DNA of 64,000 nt from CAYWXV01 sp964462535 (GTDB lineage Bacteria > Bacteroidota > Ignavibacteria > OLB7): contig CAYWXV010000013.1 in NCBI GenBank assembly GCA_964462535.1, positions 1-64,000 of the forward strand, given 5' to 3'. A program made the translations under genes and the position numbers. Positions 1-9,303 of this stretch are shown one piece after another. Under the pieces are notes generated by a model. The model was not told the DNA's origin. It saw nothing but the letters and a program-made list of their open reading frames with translations, and did no database searches. Each line of letters begins with the position of its first letter. Position 1 is the stretch's first letter.

Positions 1-384
1 ATGGGAAGGTCGCCACAGAGACACAAAGGGACGGAGGTTCCGGTGCTCTCCTTGGACCCGCCGTTGGCATGCGGGGCATCGTGCTTCAGCGTTTGCGGAC
101 TGCAGTGCGTCTCCGTGACTCAGTGCCTCTGTGGCCTTCAACTCTTCCTGTCAGCATGGGAAGGTCGCCACGGAGACACGAAGGGACGGAGGCTCCGGTG
201 CTCTCCTTGGACCCGCCGTTGGCATGCGGGGCATCGTGCTTCAGCGGTTGCGGACTGCAGTGCGTCTCCGTGACTCAGTGCCTCTGTGGCCTTCCACTCT
301 TCCTGTCTGCATGGGAAGGTCGCCACGGAGACACGAAGGGACGGAGGCTCCGGTGCTCTCCTTGGACCCGCCGTTGGCATGGGA
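1..384. repeat. 155-bp tandem repeat, about 2.5 copies
   Basis: Near-identical units start at 1, 156 and 311, each with ATGGGAAGGTCGCCAC, so the period is 155 bp. Units 1 and 2 are complete. Unit 3 breaks off at about 384. The array probably continues upstream of the window. Each unit carries an imperfect inverted repeat: the arm GGAAGGTCGCCACGGAGAC near its start can pair with GTGCCTCTGTGGCCTTCC near its end. The reading frames across it are by-products of the repeat and show no protein-like features. Bases 385-441 hold nothing I recognise. Confidence 0.9.
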
Positions 385-441
385 GGTATCCTCGTTCTGT
401 GGTTGGCGACGGGATCGCTGCGCATACCAACTCTTCATATC

Positions 442-1011
442 TCATCTTTCATCTTTCATATCTGCATCTGACATCCACGCAACCGGCGTCACAACCCCCT
501 GCTCCCAGTCGGAACGGAGGAGGCCGAAGCCGCAGCAGTCGTACATTCGCCCTTCTTCGCCGGGCCAGCACTGGCGGTAGTGCGCTTCCTTGACGAAACC
601 GATGCGTCGAAGGACGGACTGCATGACGACATTGTCCTGTCGCGTGGTTGCCTCGATTCTGGTCTTCGCCGGATGGGCGGTGAATATCCATTCCACCAGA
701 TGCCGGACCGCACAGGTGCCGACTCCCTTCCCGCGGGATGCGGATCCAATCCGAATGTCGAAGAGTGGTGTCTCGGTGTCGTTCTCCTGCCCAAGATCCC
801 ATACACGGATGACTCCCTCCCGGCATCCATCCACGACGATCCAGAATGTCTTGATGCCGTCCCCGGTGTAATGCCCGATCTTCCAGCGCTCGTGAATGGT
901 ACGTGGCGTCAATGGTGGGCCGGAGTGAAAGGGCCAGATCTCCGACGAGTAGAACGTTGCAAGCTCGTTCCGGTCGTTGCTGGATATGGAAATCAGTTCG
1001 ACGGTCATCAT
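442..1011 (-). CDS. GNAT-family N-acetyltransferase
   Basis: This 189-aa protein has the acetyl-CoA-binding motif A of GNAT enzymes, RGKGVGT, at about residues 93-99. The usual later segment (QSVLRRIGFVKEAHYRQCW) follows, in which a neighbouring-residue change is followed by an aromatic strand. It probably transfers an acetyl group to a small molecule or a protein N-terminus in the cytoplasm; the substrate cannot be told. Its ATG overlaps the stop of the upstream thiol-disulfide gene in an ATGA arrangement (1008-1011), so the two are probably cotranscribed and translationally coupled. A second ATG lies one codon in. Family assignment is secure, function is not. Confidence 0.85.
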   Translation of the reverse strand: MMTVELISISSNDRNELATFYSSEIWPFHSGPPLTPRTIHERWKIGHYTGDGIKTFWIVVDGCREGVIRVWDLGQENDTETPLFDIRIGSASRGKGVGTCAVRHLVEWIFTAHPAKTRIEATTRQDNVVMQSVLRRIGFVKEAHYRQCWPGEEGRMYDCCGFGLLRSDWEQGVVTPVAWMSDADMKDER

Positions 1012-1424
1012 CCCACTCCGGTATCGATGAAGCGGTCACGCACCTCCGGCGCGGGAACCATGCAGCTCTCACGTTTGCCGAAGAGTCGATAGCGATAGCG
1101 CGCGAAGAGATCATAGCAGGCGTCGCGGAGCGGGCGGGGGAGAATGTAGAAGACGAGAAAGAGTCGCCAGAAGCCGCCAAGGTAGCGGCATATGTGGAGA
1201 GCTGCGGTCGAGCGGGAGAAAGCATGCTCATTTCCGTCTGCGTCCGTCTCGATGATAACGACCGAGTCGACGCCCTTCAACACGGGAAACTTCGCAAGCA
1301 TCGCCTCTCCCGTAGGGCTCTGCAACGCAGCGAATCGTATCGATCCCTTGCGATCGTGGTTGAGAATCAACTGAACAGTCCAGTTGCAGAAGCCGCAGAC
1401 GCCGTCGTAAAATAGAGTCGACAA
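1008..1424 (-). CDS. DUF393 thiol-disulfide oxidoreductase
   Basis: The 138-aa product begins with the DCC/DUF393 (YuxK-like) signature: Asp7 followed by a CxxC redox pair, Cys10 and Cys13 (YDGVCGFCN). The rest matches the family: a predicted thioredoxin-like core with the SRSTAALHICRYLGG region and an aromatic-rich tail with LFGKR. Such proteins are small thioredoxin-fold redox proteins of largely unknown substrate. It is the first gene of a two-gene unit with the acetyltransferase. No clear promoter is visible in the 190 bp between it and the divergent gene at 1615. Confidence 0.85.
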   Translation of the reverse strand: MSTLFYDGVCGFCNWTVQLILNHDRKGSIRFAALQSPTGEAMLAKFPVLKGVDSVVIIETDADGNEHAFSRSTAALHICRYLGGFWRLFLVFYILPRPLRDACYDLFARYRYRLFGKRESCMVPAPEVRDRFIDTGVG

Positions 1425-1614
1425 AGAGGAAGTGCTTAAGGAACAGGACGTTGGTGTTGCGTTTCAGGGAAAGTAACGACAATGTCGCTATGCGTCGGCC
1501 AGGGAAAGATGTGGAATGCGCATCGTGGTACTCGGGTACCGGCGGTCGTCGCGCGTCAACCCGCACTTCTGAAACTCAATCGCGCAGCCTGAACCAGACA
1601 ACTATCATCTATCG

Positions 1615-2160
1615 ATGTCCGACCTCAGTGTAGACTACGCCGACGACGCTCTTGTAATCAGCAGAGGACGAAATCGCCTGCTTGCCATAGTGCTGGCGGT
1701 GCTTCTCGTACTCGACTTGGGACTCCTTTCATGGGCCGCATGGATGCTGGCGATTGGAGCGTCAAATCTGGAGACGATCTGGTTCTTCCTGTTTGCCACC
1801 CGCATCGCTCTCTTCGCGGCCATTGCCTTCCCAATCATCTTTGGAATCCGTTCGGCCTGGTACCCCGTGCGGGTCACGCTCTCGTCGCATGGCGTGTCGT
1901 GGCAGCGTTCTCGATCGCGGAGCGACTACATCGAGTGGAAGGACGTTCGGGACCTGATCATCGAACACACCGGACTCCTGCCAACACGACGGAACTATCG
2001 GATCCGCCTGGAAGGCGATCACATTCGCATGTCGGCCACAACCGAATGGTGGGCATGGAACGTTGATGAGTTGCGCGACCTGGCATTCACGCTTGGACGA
2101 CGTCTCCGCAAGCACAACCCCGACGCACGCATCCTGGACTATGAGGAGTGGAGCGTCTGA
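1615..2160 (+). CDS. Small membrane protein with PH-like C-terminal half
   Basis: This 181-aa protein has two hydrophobic segments, about residues 22-48 and 55-83. A soluble half follows with alternating strands (VRVTLSSHGVSWQR, IEWKDVRDLIIEHTG, YRIRLEGDHIRMS) and a final helix. Two membrane helices followed by a bacterial-PH/YdbT-like domain is a common plan, and I infer that fold from the strand pattern only. No enzyme motif is visible. It faces away from the redox/acetyltransferase pair and is followed by a terminator-like hairpin about 175 bp downstream. Function is not known. Confidence 0.7.
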   Translation: MSDLSVDYADDALVISRGRNRLLAIVLAVLLVLDLGLLSWAAWMLAIGASNLETIWFFLFATRIALFAAIAFPIIFGIRSAWYPVRVTLSSHGVSWQRSRSRSDYIEWKDVRDLIIEHTGLLPTRRNYRIRLEGDHIRMSATTEWWAWNVDELRDLAFTLGRRLRKHNPDARILDYEEWSV

Positions 2161-2184
2161 GTAGGGGCTCGGGTCTGGGGAACT

Positions 2185-2306
2185 GCGAAGGGATGGGCGG
2201 AGCCAGTGGGGAGTGGGGAGTTAGGAATGAAGAATTTGGAATGAGGAGTTAGGAATGAAGAATTGGGAATGACGAATCGCGAAGGGATCGGCGGAGCCGA
2301 TGGGGA
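2185..2306. repeat. Nested short direct repeats
   Basis: A 28-bp block starting GCGAAGGGAT occurs at 2185-2212 and, with three changes, at 2279-2306. Between them the unit GAGTTAGGAATGAAGAATT occurs twice (about 2218 and 2246), with a further shortened copy (GGGAATGACGAAT). The arrangement looks like replication-slippage duplication in non-coding DNA between two convergent genes. Confidence 0.75.
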
Positions 2307-2335
2307 TTGAGGAAATGCGAAGTGAGCAAACAGGA

Positions 2336-2378
2336 AACCCCGGAAGAGTTTGGGCTCTCCCGGGGTTGGTTTTTCTTT
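2336..2378 (+). terminator. Rho-independent terminator
   Basis: The stem AACCCCGG (2336-2343) pairs with CCGGGGTT (2360-2367), extended inward by AAGAG/CTCT. It is followed by a T-rich run (2369-2378). The T-run is on the plus-strand side, so it would end transcripts from the gene at 1615-2160. Confidence 0.75.
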
Positions 2379-2383
2379 ATCGG

Positions 2384-2456
2384 CCCAGCAGCCCATCGGC
2401 CCAGCAGCCCAGCAGCCCAGCAGCCCAGCAGCCCAGCAGCCCAGCAGCCCAGCGGC
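2384..2456. repeat. 8-bp microsatellite (CCCAGCAG)n
   Basis: The unit CCCAGCAG is repeated about eight times, with one interruption (CCCATCGG) near 2394. It ends two bases short of the stop codon of the convergent CAP-domain gene (TAA on the minus strand, 2458-2460). The unit is not a multiple of three and lies outside the coding frame, so slippage would not change the protein. Confidence 0.9.
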
Positions 2457-2457
2457 C

Positions 2458-4347
2458 TTACTCGACGACGATCGACCCGGTCCCGATAAGGGCACCGTTG
2501 ATGGTCAACCGATAGAAGTAGAGTCCGGCACTAGTGCCATCGGTGATCCAGCCAATTGCATGGCTTCCTGCGGGCATCCGCTCGTTGACGAGCGTCGTCA
2601 ACAGCTGGCCGTCGCGACCGAAGAGTTGTACGAGTACTGTCCCAGCGTCAGCCAGGTTGAGTCGGAACGTGGTCCGGTCCGTTGCCGGGTTTGGTTCAGC
2701 AGTCAACGTGGTGCCGTTCTCGCCCGCGACTACATGAGGAACCGACGACGTGCCGGTCCGGACGCTCCAGACCTCGCTGTATGGGCTCCAGCCCGCGTCA
2801 TTTCCGGCGGACACCCTCCAGTAGTACGTCCGGTCGGCCAGCAATCCTGTTACGAGAATCGACGTGTCCGGCAGCGCGGAATCGCTCTTGACCAGATTGG
2901 CCATCCCCATATCCGTCGCCAGCTCGAACCGATAGTTCGCCGTCGTACCGCTGCTTCTCTTCCACCAGAACCGAACGCTGGCAGGAGTGACAGCGCCACC
3001 GTTCACCGGCCCGGCAAGCTGAACGGTCGCCGGAATTTCCAACAGACGGAAGGAGCGCACCTCAGACCAGACGCCCCAGCCACTTGCGTTGTGTGCGGCG
3101 ACGCGCCAGTAATAGGTTCCTCCCTCGGAAACGTCGTCCACGGTCGTGCTTGTGTCTGTTGCCGCCGTGTCGCGGTCGATGATGTTGTTCAACTGCATGT
3201 CGGTTGCCAGCACCCATCGGTACCTGTCGACAGAAGGATCCGTGCTGGTCCACGTGAGTCGCAGCTGCGGCGGGCGGACCACTGCGCCGTTCGCCGGAAA
3301 GACCTGCGATACCGTTGCCGTCTCTTCACCCGGCGTAAAGTCGAGTTTGATGTTTGGGCCGGTTATCGTGAGCTCCTTGGTGATCGGCTGCGCGAGTCCA
3401 GCACCAGTTGCCGTGAACGTGACCGAACCAGCAACACCGGTCATCGGGATGGAGTAGCCACCCGATGCCGTCGTAATTGCGTAGTAGGCTCCCTGCGATG
3501 GGGTGATGGTGATGTTCGGCATCCCCTCCCCCTGATCGTAGAAATTGTTGTTGTTCTTGTCGTTGTAGACCACACCCGTCACGAACCTCCGTCCCAGGTT
3601 CCCAAGATCCTGCGTAACAATCACGGGACCGACATGCCCCGGCTGCGGAGACGGCACGTTCTTCAAGCCGATGCCTATCTCAGTAGCGATCGAGTCGGTG
3701 CTGCCGAAGTTGAGCAGGTTGTGGCGATGCCCAAGCTCCGGGTTTCCCCAATCGACAAGGAATGCCGCCTGGCAATGCCAGATGCTGGTGCCGTACGCGA
3801 AGATGTTCTCACCGATCCACCGTCCAATCCCCGTGTAGCCAGCGTTGCCGATCCGCTTGTCAAACGTGAATCCGTTCGAGCCGACGTGACTCTGGAAGTT
3901 GTTGGTGGCCATGTCGTTCGTGTGCAACCGGGCGGCCTGCAGCAGCTCGGCGTTGAAGGCGAGGGGTGGTCGCGATGGATACGTCGCGAACTCCTGGCGC
4001 AGCAGTGCCGTGTCAACCTGGAAGTAATTGTAGTTCCCGGTAATGTCGGGATCCGTTGCGGTTGCCAACCGCACCCCTTCCGCAGCCGGATTCGCACGTG
4101 CACGGTTAATCAGCTCCAGCATGTACTGTTCATCTGCCGTGGGATCGCCCTGATCATACTTCAGCGTCGGAACGGACGACAACACCTCGCCGCCACGCGA
4201 TGCGGCTGCTCCTGCTGAGCCTTCCATCGAAATCGCGGGGATCAATGGATGATGCACGGTGGGAATGTTCTGCGCCCGGGAGACCATCGTCGCGACAAGA
4301 AGCGTCGGGGCGAAGGCGATGGTGACTTTGCGCATCAAATGCTGCAT
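2458..4347 (-). CDS. Secreted CAP-domain protein with FN3-like modules and T9SS tail
   Basis: The 629-aa protein starts with a signal peptide (cleavage near AQN, residue about 26). A CAP/SCP-PR1 domain spans roughly residues 75-235; its motifs LINRARANP, LHTNDMATNNFQSHVG and IGENIFAYG are visible. Next come an SdrD-B-like segment (VVYNDKNNNNFYDQGEG), two fibronectin-III-like modules with the repeated TYYWRVxAxNxxGW signature, and a C-terminal sorting domain (AEPNPATDRTTFRLNL ... SAGLYFYRLTING) typical of T9SS cargo. It is probably exported and anchored or released at the cell surface. The CAP function (protease-like or lipid-binding) cannot be told. The ATG is preceded by AGGAGGAGACG, an excellent ribosome site. 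Confidence 0.9.
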   Translation of the reverse strand: MQHLMRKVTIAFAPTLLVATMVSRAQNIPTVHHPLIPAISMEGSAGAAASRGGEVLSSVPTLKYDQGDPTADEQYMLELINRARANPAAEGVRLATATDPDITGNYNYFQVDTALLRQEFATYPSRPPLAFNAELLQAARLHTNDMATNNFQSHVGSNGFTFDKRIGNAGYTGIGRWIGENIFAYGTSIWHCQAAFLVDWGNPELGHRHNLLNFGSTDSIATEIGIGLKNVPSPQPGHVGPVIVTQDLGNLGRRFVTGVVYNDKNNNNFYDQGEGMPNITITPSQGAYYAITTASGGYSIPMTGVAGSVTFTATGAGLAQPITKELTITGPNIKLDFTPGEETATVSQVFPANGAVVRPPQLRLTWTSTDPSVDRYRWVLATDMQLNNIIDRDTAATDTSTTVDDVSEGGTYYWRVAAHNASGWGVWSEVRSFRLLEIPATVQLAGPVNGGAVTPASVRFWWKRSSGTTANYRFELATDMGMANLVKSDSALPDTSILVTGLLADRTYYWRVSAGNDAGWSPYSEVWSVRTGTSSVPHVVAGENGTTLTAEPNPATDRTTFRLNLADAGTVLVQLFGRDGQLLTTLVNERMPAGSHAIGWITDGTSAGLYFYRLTINGALIGTGSIVVE

Positions 4348-4535
4348 CGTCTCCTCCTGATTGATGTGGGATGTGAGGGACTAACAGGGGTCGTACGCGC
4401 CGTGAGGAGTCTTGGAAGCGGGCAGGATCGCGGTACGGGGGCCTCAGGGAGGCGTCACTTATCGAGTGTGACCCCGGGGTTGGAGAAGGTAAGAAGATTT
4501 GTCTCGACGCGCGTTGTGACCAGACGTAACGAGTT

Positions 4536-5990
4536 CTAGTGGGGAAGAGCCCATCGGACCACGGTTGTGTCACTCACGACAAGCAGTTCGTCGCGTGGCG
4601 TCACCGCGATCCCTCTCCCGCCTCGTTGACGCACGGTTCCCAGAAAGCGTCCCGATGAATCGAACACGTTCACTCCCTCGAAATCGAGAACCAGCACACG
4701 CCCCTGACCGTCGACCGCGATATCCTGCGCGCCGCCGACATGTTCACTCCATCGGTCGACATAGGTCCAATCGCTCGAAAAGTGACAGACGGTAGGGGAT
4801 CGTCGGCCAGTTGCGAAGATTGCCCCCTGCCCGTCGACCGCTATCGATACGTCGCTCGCCCCACCCTCCAACGCCGTGCTCATCAGCCCCTTGACTGCCT
4901 TCTTCTGTTTTCCGGAACTGGAGAACAGAACGAATCGATCGTTGGGTGCCTGATTGATGAAAAGGCCCCCTTTGGCGTACTCGTCCCAGGGAGCGATGAA
5001 CGATCCGTCCGGCAGAATGGCGATGTCGGTGAAACCGGGCCCGAATGCTCCGCGAACCTCGCCCAGCATTTCGCCGGTCTCCGCGTTCACACGGTGGATT
5101 CGCGCACCACTGATCACGTAGAGATTCCCGAGGTGATCGGCTGCTAGATCACTGACGTATGAGAGGTCGAGTTTGAACTGCGTCAGGTAGACTCCGGCCG
5201 TGTCGAAGACGTTGATGATCCCCTTGTCGTAACCCGATACGTAGATCCGTCCCTTCATATCGGCGGCAACGACACGTGCATCGGTGAACATCCCGGCACC
5301 ACTCCCCTTCCTGCCAAACGCTCCGAGTCTGGTGCCGAACGATGGTGGCTCTTCCGGCTTTGGTGGGTCAATTGGTTTGGGTGGTTCGGGAACGGGTTCC
5401 TCCGGTGTCGGGCGTGGTGGCGGGGGTAGAGGGGTGGGTTCATCTCGGTCACTCCCGATGGCGAAGAAGACTCCAATCGCAATCACCATCATTCCCATTG
5501 CCAGCGCAAGTACGAGAACCCGTTTCCCCCCTTGAGGCGTGCCAGCCTTTCCCGGCCGTTGATTCCGGTCGATCGCGGAAACGATTGCGATCGCCCGTTC
5601 GCTCATCGAATTGGTTCGGAGAACGCGCTCTGCATAGTACCTCGCCTTCTCCCGGTCGTCCCCCTCACCTTCTTCGCCCCATCGTCCGAAATGGGCCTCT
5701 GCCAGCGACAGAATGATCGTCGTGTTGGATGGGGCGAGGGTGGCACCCTCCATCAACTCCTGTATGGCTCCGCTCCAGTTGCGATGACGGAGAAAGCCGG
5801 TCCCGCGATTTATGCGATCCTGCGTTTGCTGTTGCACATAGGCCAGATCGTCCGAACTCATGCCGATCTCCTGCGCGATCTCGCGCAGCTGCTCCTGTGT
5901 CAACTCCTCCTCACGCTCCTTCTGCAGACGGAGCACGGTCTGAACGAATCGCTGAATAGTCTGGTCGCTGTTGTCCGGCATGACGCCCAT
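4536..5990 (-). CDS. Membrane-anchored NHL-type beta-propeller protein
   Basis: The 484-aa product has three parts. Residues 1-150 form a charged helical/TPR-like cytoplasmic region (AIQELMEGATLAPSN...LAEAHFGRW). One membrane helix follows at about 158-180, then a proline/glutamate-rich linker (PPPPRPTPEEPVPEPPKP). The C-terminal half consists of NHL/SMP-30-like beta-propeller repeats (GRIYVSGYDKGIINVFDTAG, GNLYVISGARIHRVNAETG, GQGAIFATG, GQGRVLVLDFEGVNVFDSSG). It probably senses or binds a ligand outside the membrane. The frame stays open to 6116, but that start would lie 11 bp from the divergent hrpB start and adds an unconserved-looking tail. I therefore prefer the ATG at 5990 (or 5981). 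Confidence 0.75.
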   Translation of the reverse strand: MGVMPDNSDQTIQRFVQTVLRLQKEREEELTQEQLREIAQEIGMSSDDLAYVQQQTQDRINRGTGFLRHRNWSGAIQELMEGATLAPSNTTIILSLAEAHFGRWGEEGEGDDREKARYYAERVLRTNSMSERAIAIVSAIDRNQRPGKAGTPQGGKRVLVLALAMGMMVIAIGVFFAIGSDRDEPTPLPPPPRPTPEEPVPEPPKPIDPPKPEEPPSFGTRLGAFGRKGSGAGMFTDARVVAADMKGRIYVSGYDKGIINVFDTAGVYLTQFKLDLSYVSDLAADHLGNLYVISGARIHRVNAETGEMLGEVRGAFGPGFTDIAILPDGSFIAPWDEYAKGGLFINQAPNDRFVLFSSSGKQKKAVKGLMSTALEGGASDVSIAVDGQGAIFATGRRSPTVCHFSSDWTYVDRWSEHVGGAQDIAVDGQGRVLVLDFEGVNVFDSSGRFLGTVRQRGGRGIAVTPRDELLVVSDTTVVRWALPH

Positions 5991-6127
5991 TGTAAGAGAT
6001 CGGAGCGGCGCAAGCTGATTCCGCTCACGCCAGATTGAAGAGATAAGATTACGATTTTGGTGCTCGTTGTCCGCACCGTCCTCATCGGCAAGAGCCGTCG
6101 GTTCAATCCTCAGCATTCAATCGCACA

Positions 6128-8593
6128 ATGCCCCTTCCCATCGATTCCGCACTGCCAGAGCTGCGGGCATCGCTTGCAGAGACGCGAAACGTCGTGCTCC
6201 AGGCGCCACCGGGCGCCGGCAAGTCAACGGTTGTTCCTGTGGCGTTGTTGAGCGAATCGTGGCTTGACGGGCGTATCGTCATGCTGGAGCCGCGGAGGCT
6301 TGCTGCGCGTGCGATTGCGCACCGTATGGCGTCGACGCTTCGTGAATCGATCGGGGAGACCGTCGGCTATCGCATGCGAATGGAGACACATGTGGGGCCG
6401 AAGACGCGCATCGAGGTTGTGACTGAAGGCGTCATGACCCGAATGATCCAGAGTGACCCCGGTCTGGAGGGGGTAGGTCTCGTGATCTTCGATGAGTTTC
6501 ACGAGCGTTCGCTTCAGGCCGATCTGGCGCTGGCGCTTGCGCTCCAGACGCAATCGCTTCTCCGCGACGACCTCCGCCTCCTGGTAATGTCGGCGACACT
6601 GGACGACGAGCGTCTGACCACTCTTCTGGGCTCCCAATCGGTGGTGCGATCAGAGGGTGTGGTTCACCCTGTTGAGACTCGATATGTGAATCGTGGGCGA
6701 TCCGAGAGAGTGGAGCCCGCGGTTGCTGCCACTATACACCGTGCGCTCCGCGACGACGAAGGTGATCTTCTCGTCTTCCTCCCCGGTGCGGCAGAGATTC
6801 GGCGCGTGGAGGCGCTTCTCGCAACGTCGCTCCCTGCAGGCGTCACCACCCACCAACTCCATGGCATGCTTCCGAATGATGCACAGGAATTGGCGATTGC
6901 CCCGTCGGTTCCGGGTCGTCGAAAAGTCGTGCTTGCATCGTCGATTGCAGAGACGAGTCTGACGATAGAGGGGATCCGGGTCGTGATCGACAGTGGCCTT
7001 CAGCGTCGCCCCCGTTTCTCACCGCGAAGTGGAATGACACGTCTGGAGACGATGATGGTCTCGCGCTCATCCGCAGACCAACGGAGAGGTCGCGCGGGAA
7101 GAACCGCTCCGGGTATCTGTTATCGTCTGTGGAACGAGGGCGAGTATCTCCTCCCTCATACGCCCCCGGAAATCGTCGACGCCGACCTGACCCCTCTTGC
7201 GCTTGAACTGGCATCGTGGGGGAGCAGCGTATGGGGATGGCTCGACCCGCCACCCGAGGCCCATCTTGCGCAGGGGCGCGATCTCCTTCGCCAGCTCGGG
7301 GCACTCGACAGCGACGATCTCATAACACCGCACGGACGTCGCATGCTCGATCTACCGGCTCACCCTCGACTTGCCCACATGATGCTCCGGGGCGCCGAGG
7401 AGGGACGGGGAGGGCTGGCCTGTGACATCGCAGCACTTCTGTCGGAACGCGATATCCTCCGCGGAGGTCCGACAGATCCCGATATCAGTCTCCGCCTGGC
7501 GATACTCCGCTCGGACACCGGCGTCACTGTGGATGGGACTGACCGGAGACTCGTCGCGCGAATCAGGGATCAGAGCGAGCGATGGCGGAGGTCGTTGGGT
7601 CGTGCTACGGACGCGGGGCGTGGCATCGACGATTGTGGTCGGATTCTCGCTCTGGCGTATCCCGATCGCATCGCCGTCAATCGTGGTACCGCTGACGGGC
7701 GCTACATCATGCGGAACGGCCGATCGCTTCTGATCGATCCATCCCAACCCCTGGCCACGCACCGATTCGTTGTGGCTGCAGAAACCGATGGCGCGGAAGG
7801 GGCCAGTAGGCTCTTCCTTGGGGCGCCGCTCATGCAGGAAGATCTGGAGGCCGATTTTGGCGGCGAGATTACCAGTGAGTCGTTGATTGAATGGGATGGC
7901 TCATCCGGGAGCGTGCGCGCTCGGACGAGGAGGCGGCTGGGGGCTCTTGTCCTCGGTGAGGTCGCGCTCCCCAACCCGGATCCCCACATGATCCGCAAAG
8001 GCCTCCTTGATGGCGTGAGGGCGGAGGGACTCGCCATTCTCCCGTGGACGAAGATTGCAACGGTCACGCGTCAACGGATGATCTTCATGTGGGAAAGCGA
8101 CCCTGAGGCGTGGCCGGACGTGCAGGACGAGAGCCTTCTGGAGACGCTCGACGACTGGCTGGGTCCATGGCTTGACGGAATGAAGCGTCGCGAGGACCTC
8201 GGCCGACTCGACATGGCGGAAATTCTGCTCTCCTTTCTGCCATGGAACAGCCGAGCCCGTCTGGACATCGAGGCCCCGACGCACATCCGGGTTCCGAGCG
8301 GCTCGCGGATACCCGTTGACTATTCCGATGCGAAGGCCCCGGTTCTGGCAGTCAGACTTCAGGAGGTGTTCGGAATGATGGAGACACCACGCATTGCAAG
8401 TGGGCGTGTCCCACTCGTCATGCACCTGCTGTCGCCGGCGGGAAGACCTGCACAGGTGACGCGTGACCTTGCCTCGTTCTGGCGGGAGGGATACTTCGAC
8501 GTGCGAAAGGACCTGCGGGGTCGGTATCCAAAACACTACTGGCCCGACGATCCGCTTGTCGCCGAACCTCGTCGTGGTGTTAGACGAACGTAA
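6128..8593 (+). CDS. hrpB: ATP-dependent RNA helicase HrpB
   Basis: The 821-aa length is typical of HrpB. DEAH-box motifs occur in order: Walker A APPGAGKST (26-34), DEFH Walker B (122-125), SAT (155-157) and motif VI QRRGRAGR (318-325). The helicase-associated region and the HrpB C-terminal segment follow, with LLSFLPWNSRARLDIEAP and the terminal PKHYWPDDP signature. It is a cytoplasmic DExH helicase presumed to unwind RNA; its physiological role is poorly defined in most bacteria. It is divergently transcribed from the beta-propeller gene. The ATG at 6128 places the first helix directly before Walker A, as in the family. Confidence 0.95.
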   Translation: MPLPIDSALPELRASLAETRNVVLQAPPGAGKSTVVPVALLSESWLDGRIVMLEPRRLAARAIAHRMASTLRESIGETVGYRMRMETHVGPKTRIEVVTEGVMTRMIQSDPGLEGVGLVIFDEFHERSLQADLALALALQTQSLLRDDLRLLVMSATLDDERLTTLLGSQSVVRSEGVVHPVETRYVNRGRSERVEPAVAATIHRALRDDEGDLLVFLPGAAEIRRVEALLATSLPAGVTTHQLHGMLPNDAQELAIAPSVPGRRKVVLASSIAETSLTIEGIRVVIDSGLQRRPRFSPRSGMTRLETMMVSRSSADQRRGRAGRTAPGICYRLWNEGEYLLPHTPPEIVDADLTPLALELASWGSSVWGWLDPPPEAHLAQGRDLLRQLGALDSDDLITPHGRRMLDLPAHPRLAHMMLRGAEEGRGGLACDIAALLSERDILRGGPTDPDISLRLAILRSDTGVTVDGTDRRLVARIRDQSERWRRSLGRATDAGRGIDDCGRILALAYPDRIAVNRGTADGRYIMRNGRSLLIDPSQPLATHRFVVAAETDGAEGASRLFLGAPLMQEDLEADFGGEITSESLIEWDGSSGSVRARTRRRLGALVLGEVALPNPDPHMIRKGLLDGVRAEGLAILPWTKIATVTRQRMIFMWESDPEAWPDVQDESLLETLDDWLGPWLDGMKRREDLGRLDMAEILLSFLPWNSRARLDIEAPTHIRVPSGSRIPVDYSDAKAPVLAVRLQEVFGMMETPRIASGRVPLVMHLLSPAGRPAQVTRDLASFWREGYFDVRKDLRGRYPKHYWPDDPLVAEPRRGVRRT

Positions 8594-8726
8594 TATCGAT
8601 CGATATCCTGGTCCGCTCCCCTTTCGTAAGTTTTCGACGCAGTTGTTGGCATGTGCGCGCCAGCGCGCGAGGCGAACGAAGTCCCAATTGCAGATAACTC
8701 ATCCCATGCGTCCAGGAGAGTCTTTC

Positions 8727-9299
8727 ATGGCTACCAGGTTACTCCACTCAGCAGTTGTTGTCGTGTTCGGCATGTGCGCCGCTACCATGTTTGCGCAGAT
8801 GCCAATCGATGTCGGTACCTCGGTTACGATCGAGACGATGTCCAGTGTCAGTGTCGGCGACGGGCAGACGATTACAAAGAAGGAGATGCGGCTCAGTGGT
8901 CAAACGATCGCGTTTCTCCAGATCGAGCCCAAGGGATCATCTCCGCTGGCTCCGGCTCCCGTCGTCGACGCGGATTCGCGGCTTGAGTGGGTGGTGGTCA
9001 CCGCGCATTGGACAGCCGATAAACATATCGATGCAACGTGCGAGCTTCGCGACAACGGCCGTGTGATAGCGATAATGGACGGCCACACTGGTGGTGGCAT
9101 CGTGCATTGGGGCGTCACGGATCTCGATCCCCGCTACTCGGTCGCCATCAATACCTTTCGGGGGTTGGTTGAATTATATGCGGTTGCAATCGTTGCGCAA
9201 GCGGAGGCTGAGAATTCTCCAACGATCGTCCGCGTTCGATTCCCGGATGTGGTCCTGGATGGGGACGATGGCCCGCTCGGATTGCCCGGCATTCGCTAG
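8727..9299 (+). CDS. Secreted protein of unknown function
   Basis: This 190-aa protein begins with a signal peptide (MATRLLHSAVVVVFGMCAA, cleavage near AQM). It continues as a soluble, mostly beta protein with no family motif I recognise. The frame is open further upstream, but the ATG at 8727 is preceded by AGGAGAG (8713-8719) at proper spacing and starts the signal sequence, so this start is well supported. The gene is alone between hrpB and a dispersed 141-bp element that begins 4 bp after its TAG stop. Confidence 0.75.
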   Translation: MATRLLHSAVVVVFGMCAATMFAQMPIDVGTSVTIETMSSVSVGDGQTITKKEMRLSGQTIAFLQIEPKGSSPLAPAPVVDADSRLEWVVVTAHWTADKHIDATCELRDNGRVIAIMDGHTGGGIVHWGVTDLDPRYSVAINTFRGLVELYAVAIVAQAEAENSPTIVRVRFPDVVLDGDDGPLGLPGIR

Positions 9300-9303
9300 G
9301 AGA

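Noticed and set aside
69..593. Long overlapping frames across the 155-bp repeat
   Set aside because: They repeat with the tandem unit, are rich in Cys/Arg/Ser without protein-like pattern, and no ribosome site fits.
2350..4218. 622-codon plus-strand frame opposite the CAP-domain gene
   Set aside because: It is antisense to a gene with clear domains and signal peptide; its composition follows the complementary strand and starts inside the microsatellite.
8594..8607. Perfect palindrome ATATCGATCGATAT after hrpB as an operator
   Set aside because: It lies directly after a stop codon, far from any start, and such AT/GATC palindromes arise by chance; no second copy was seen.
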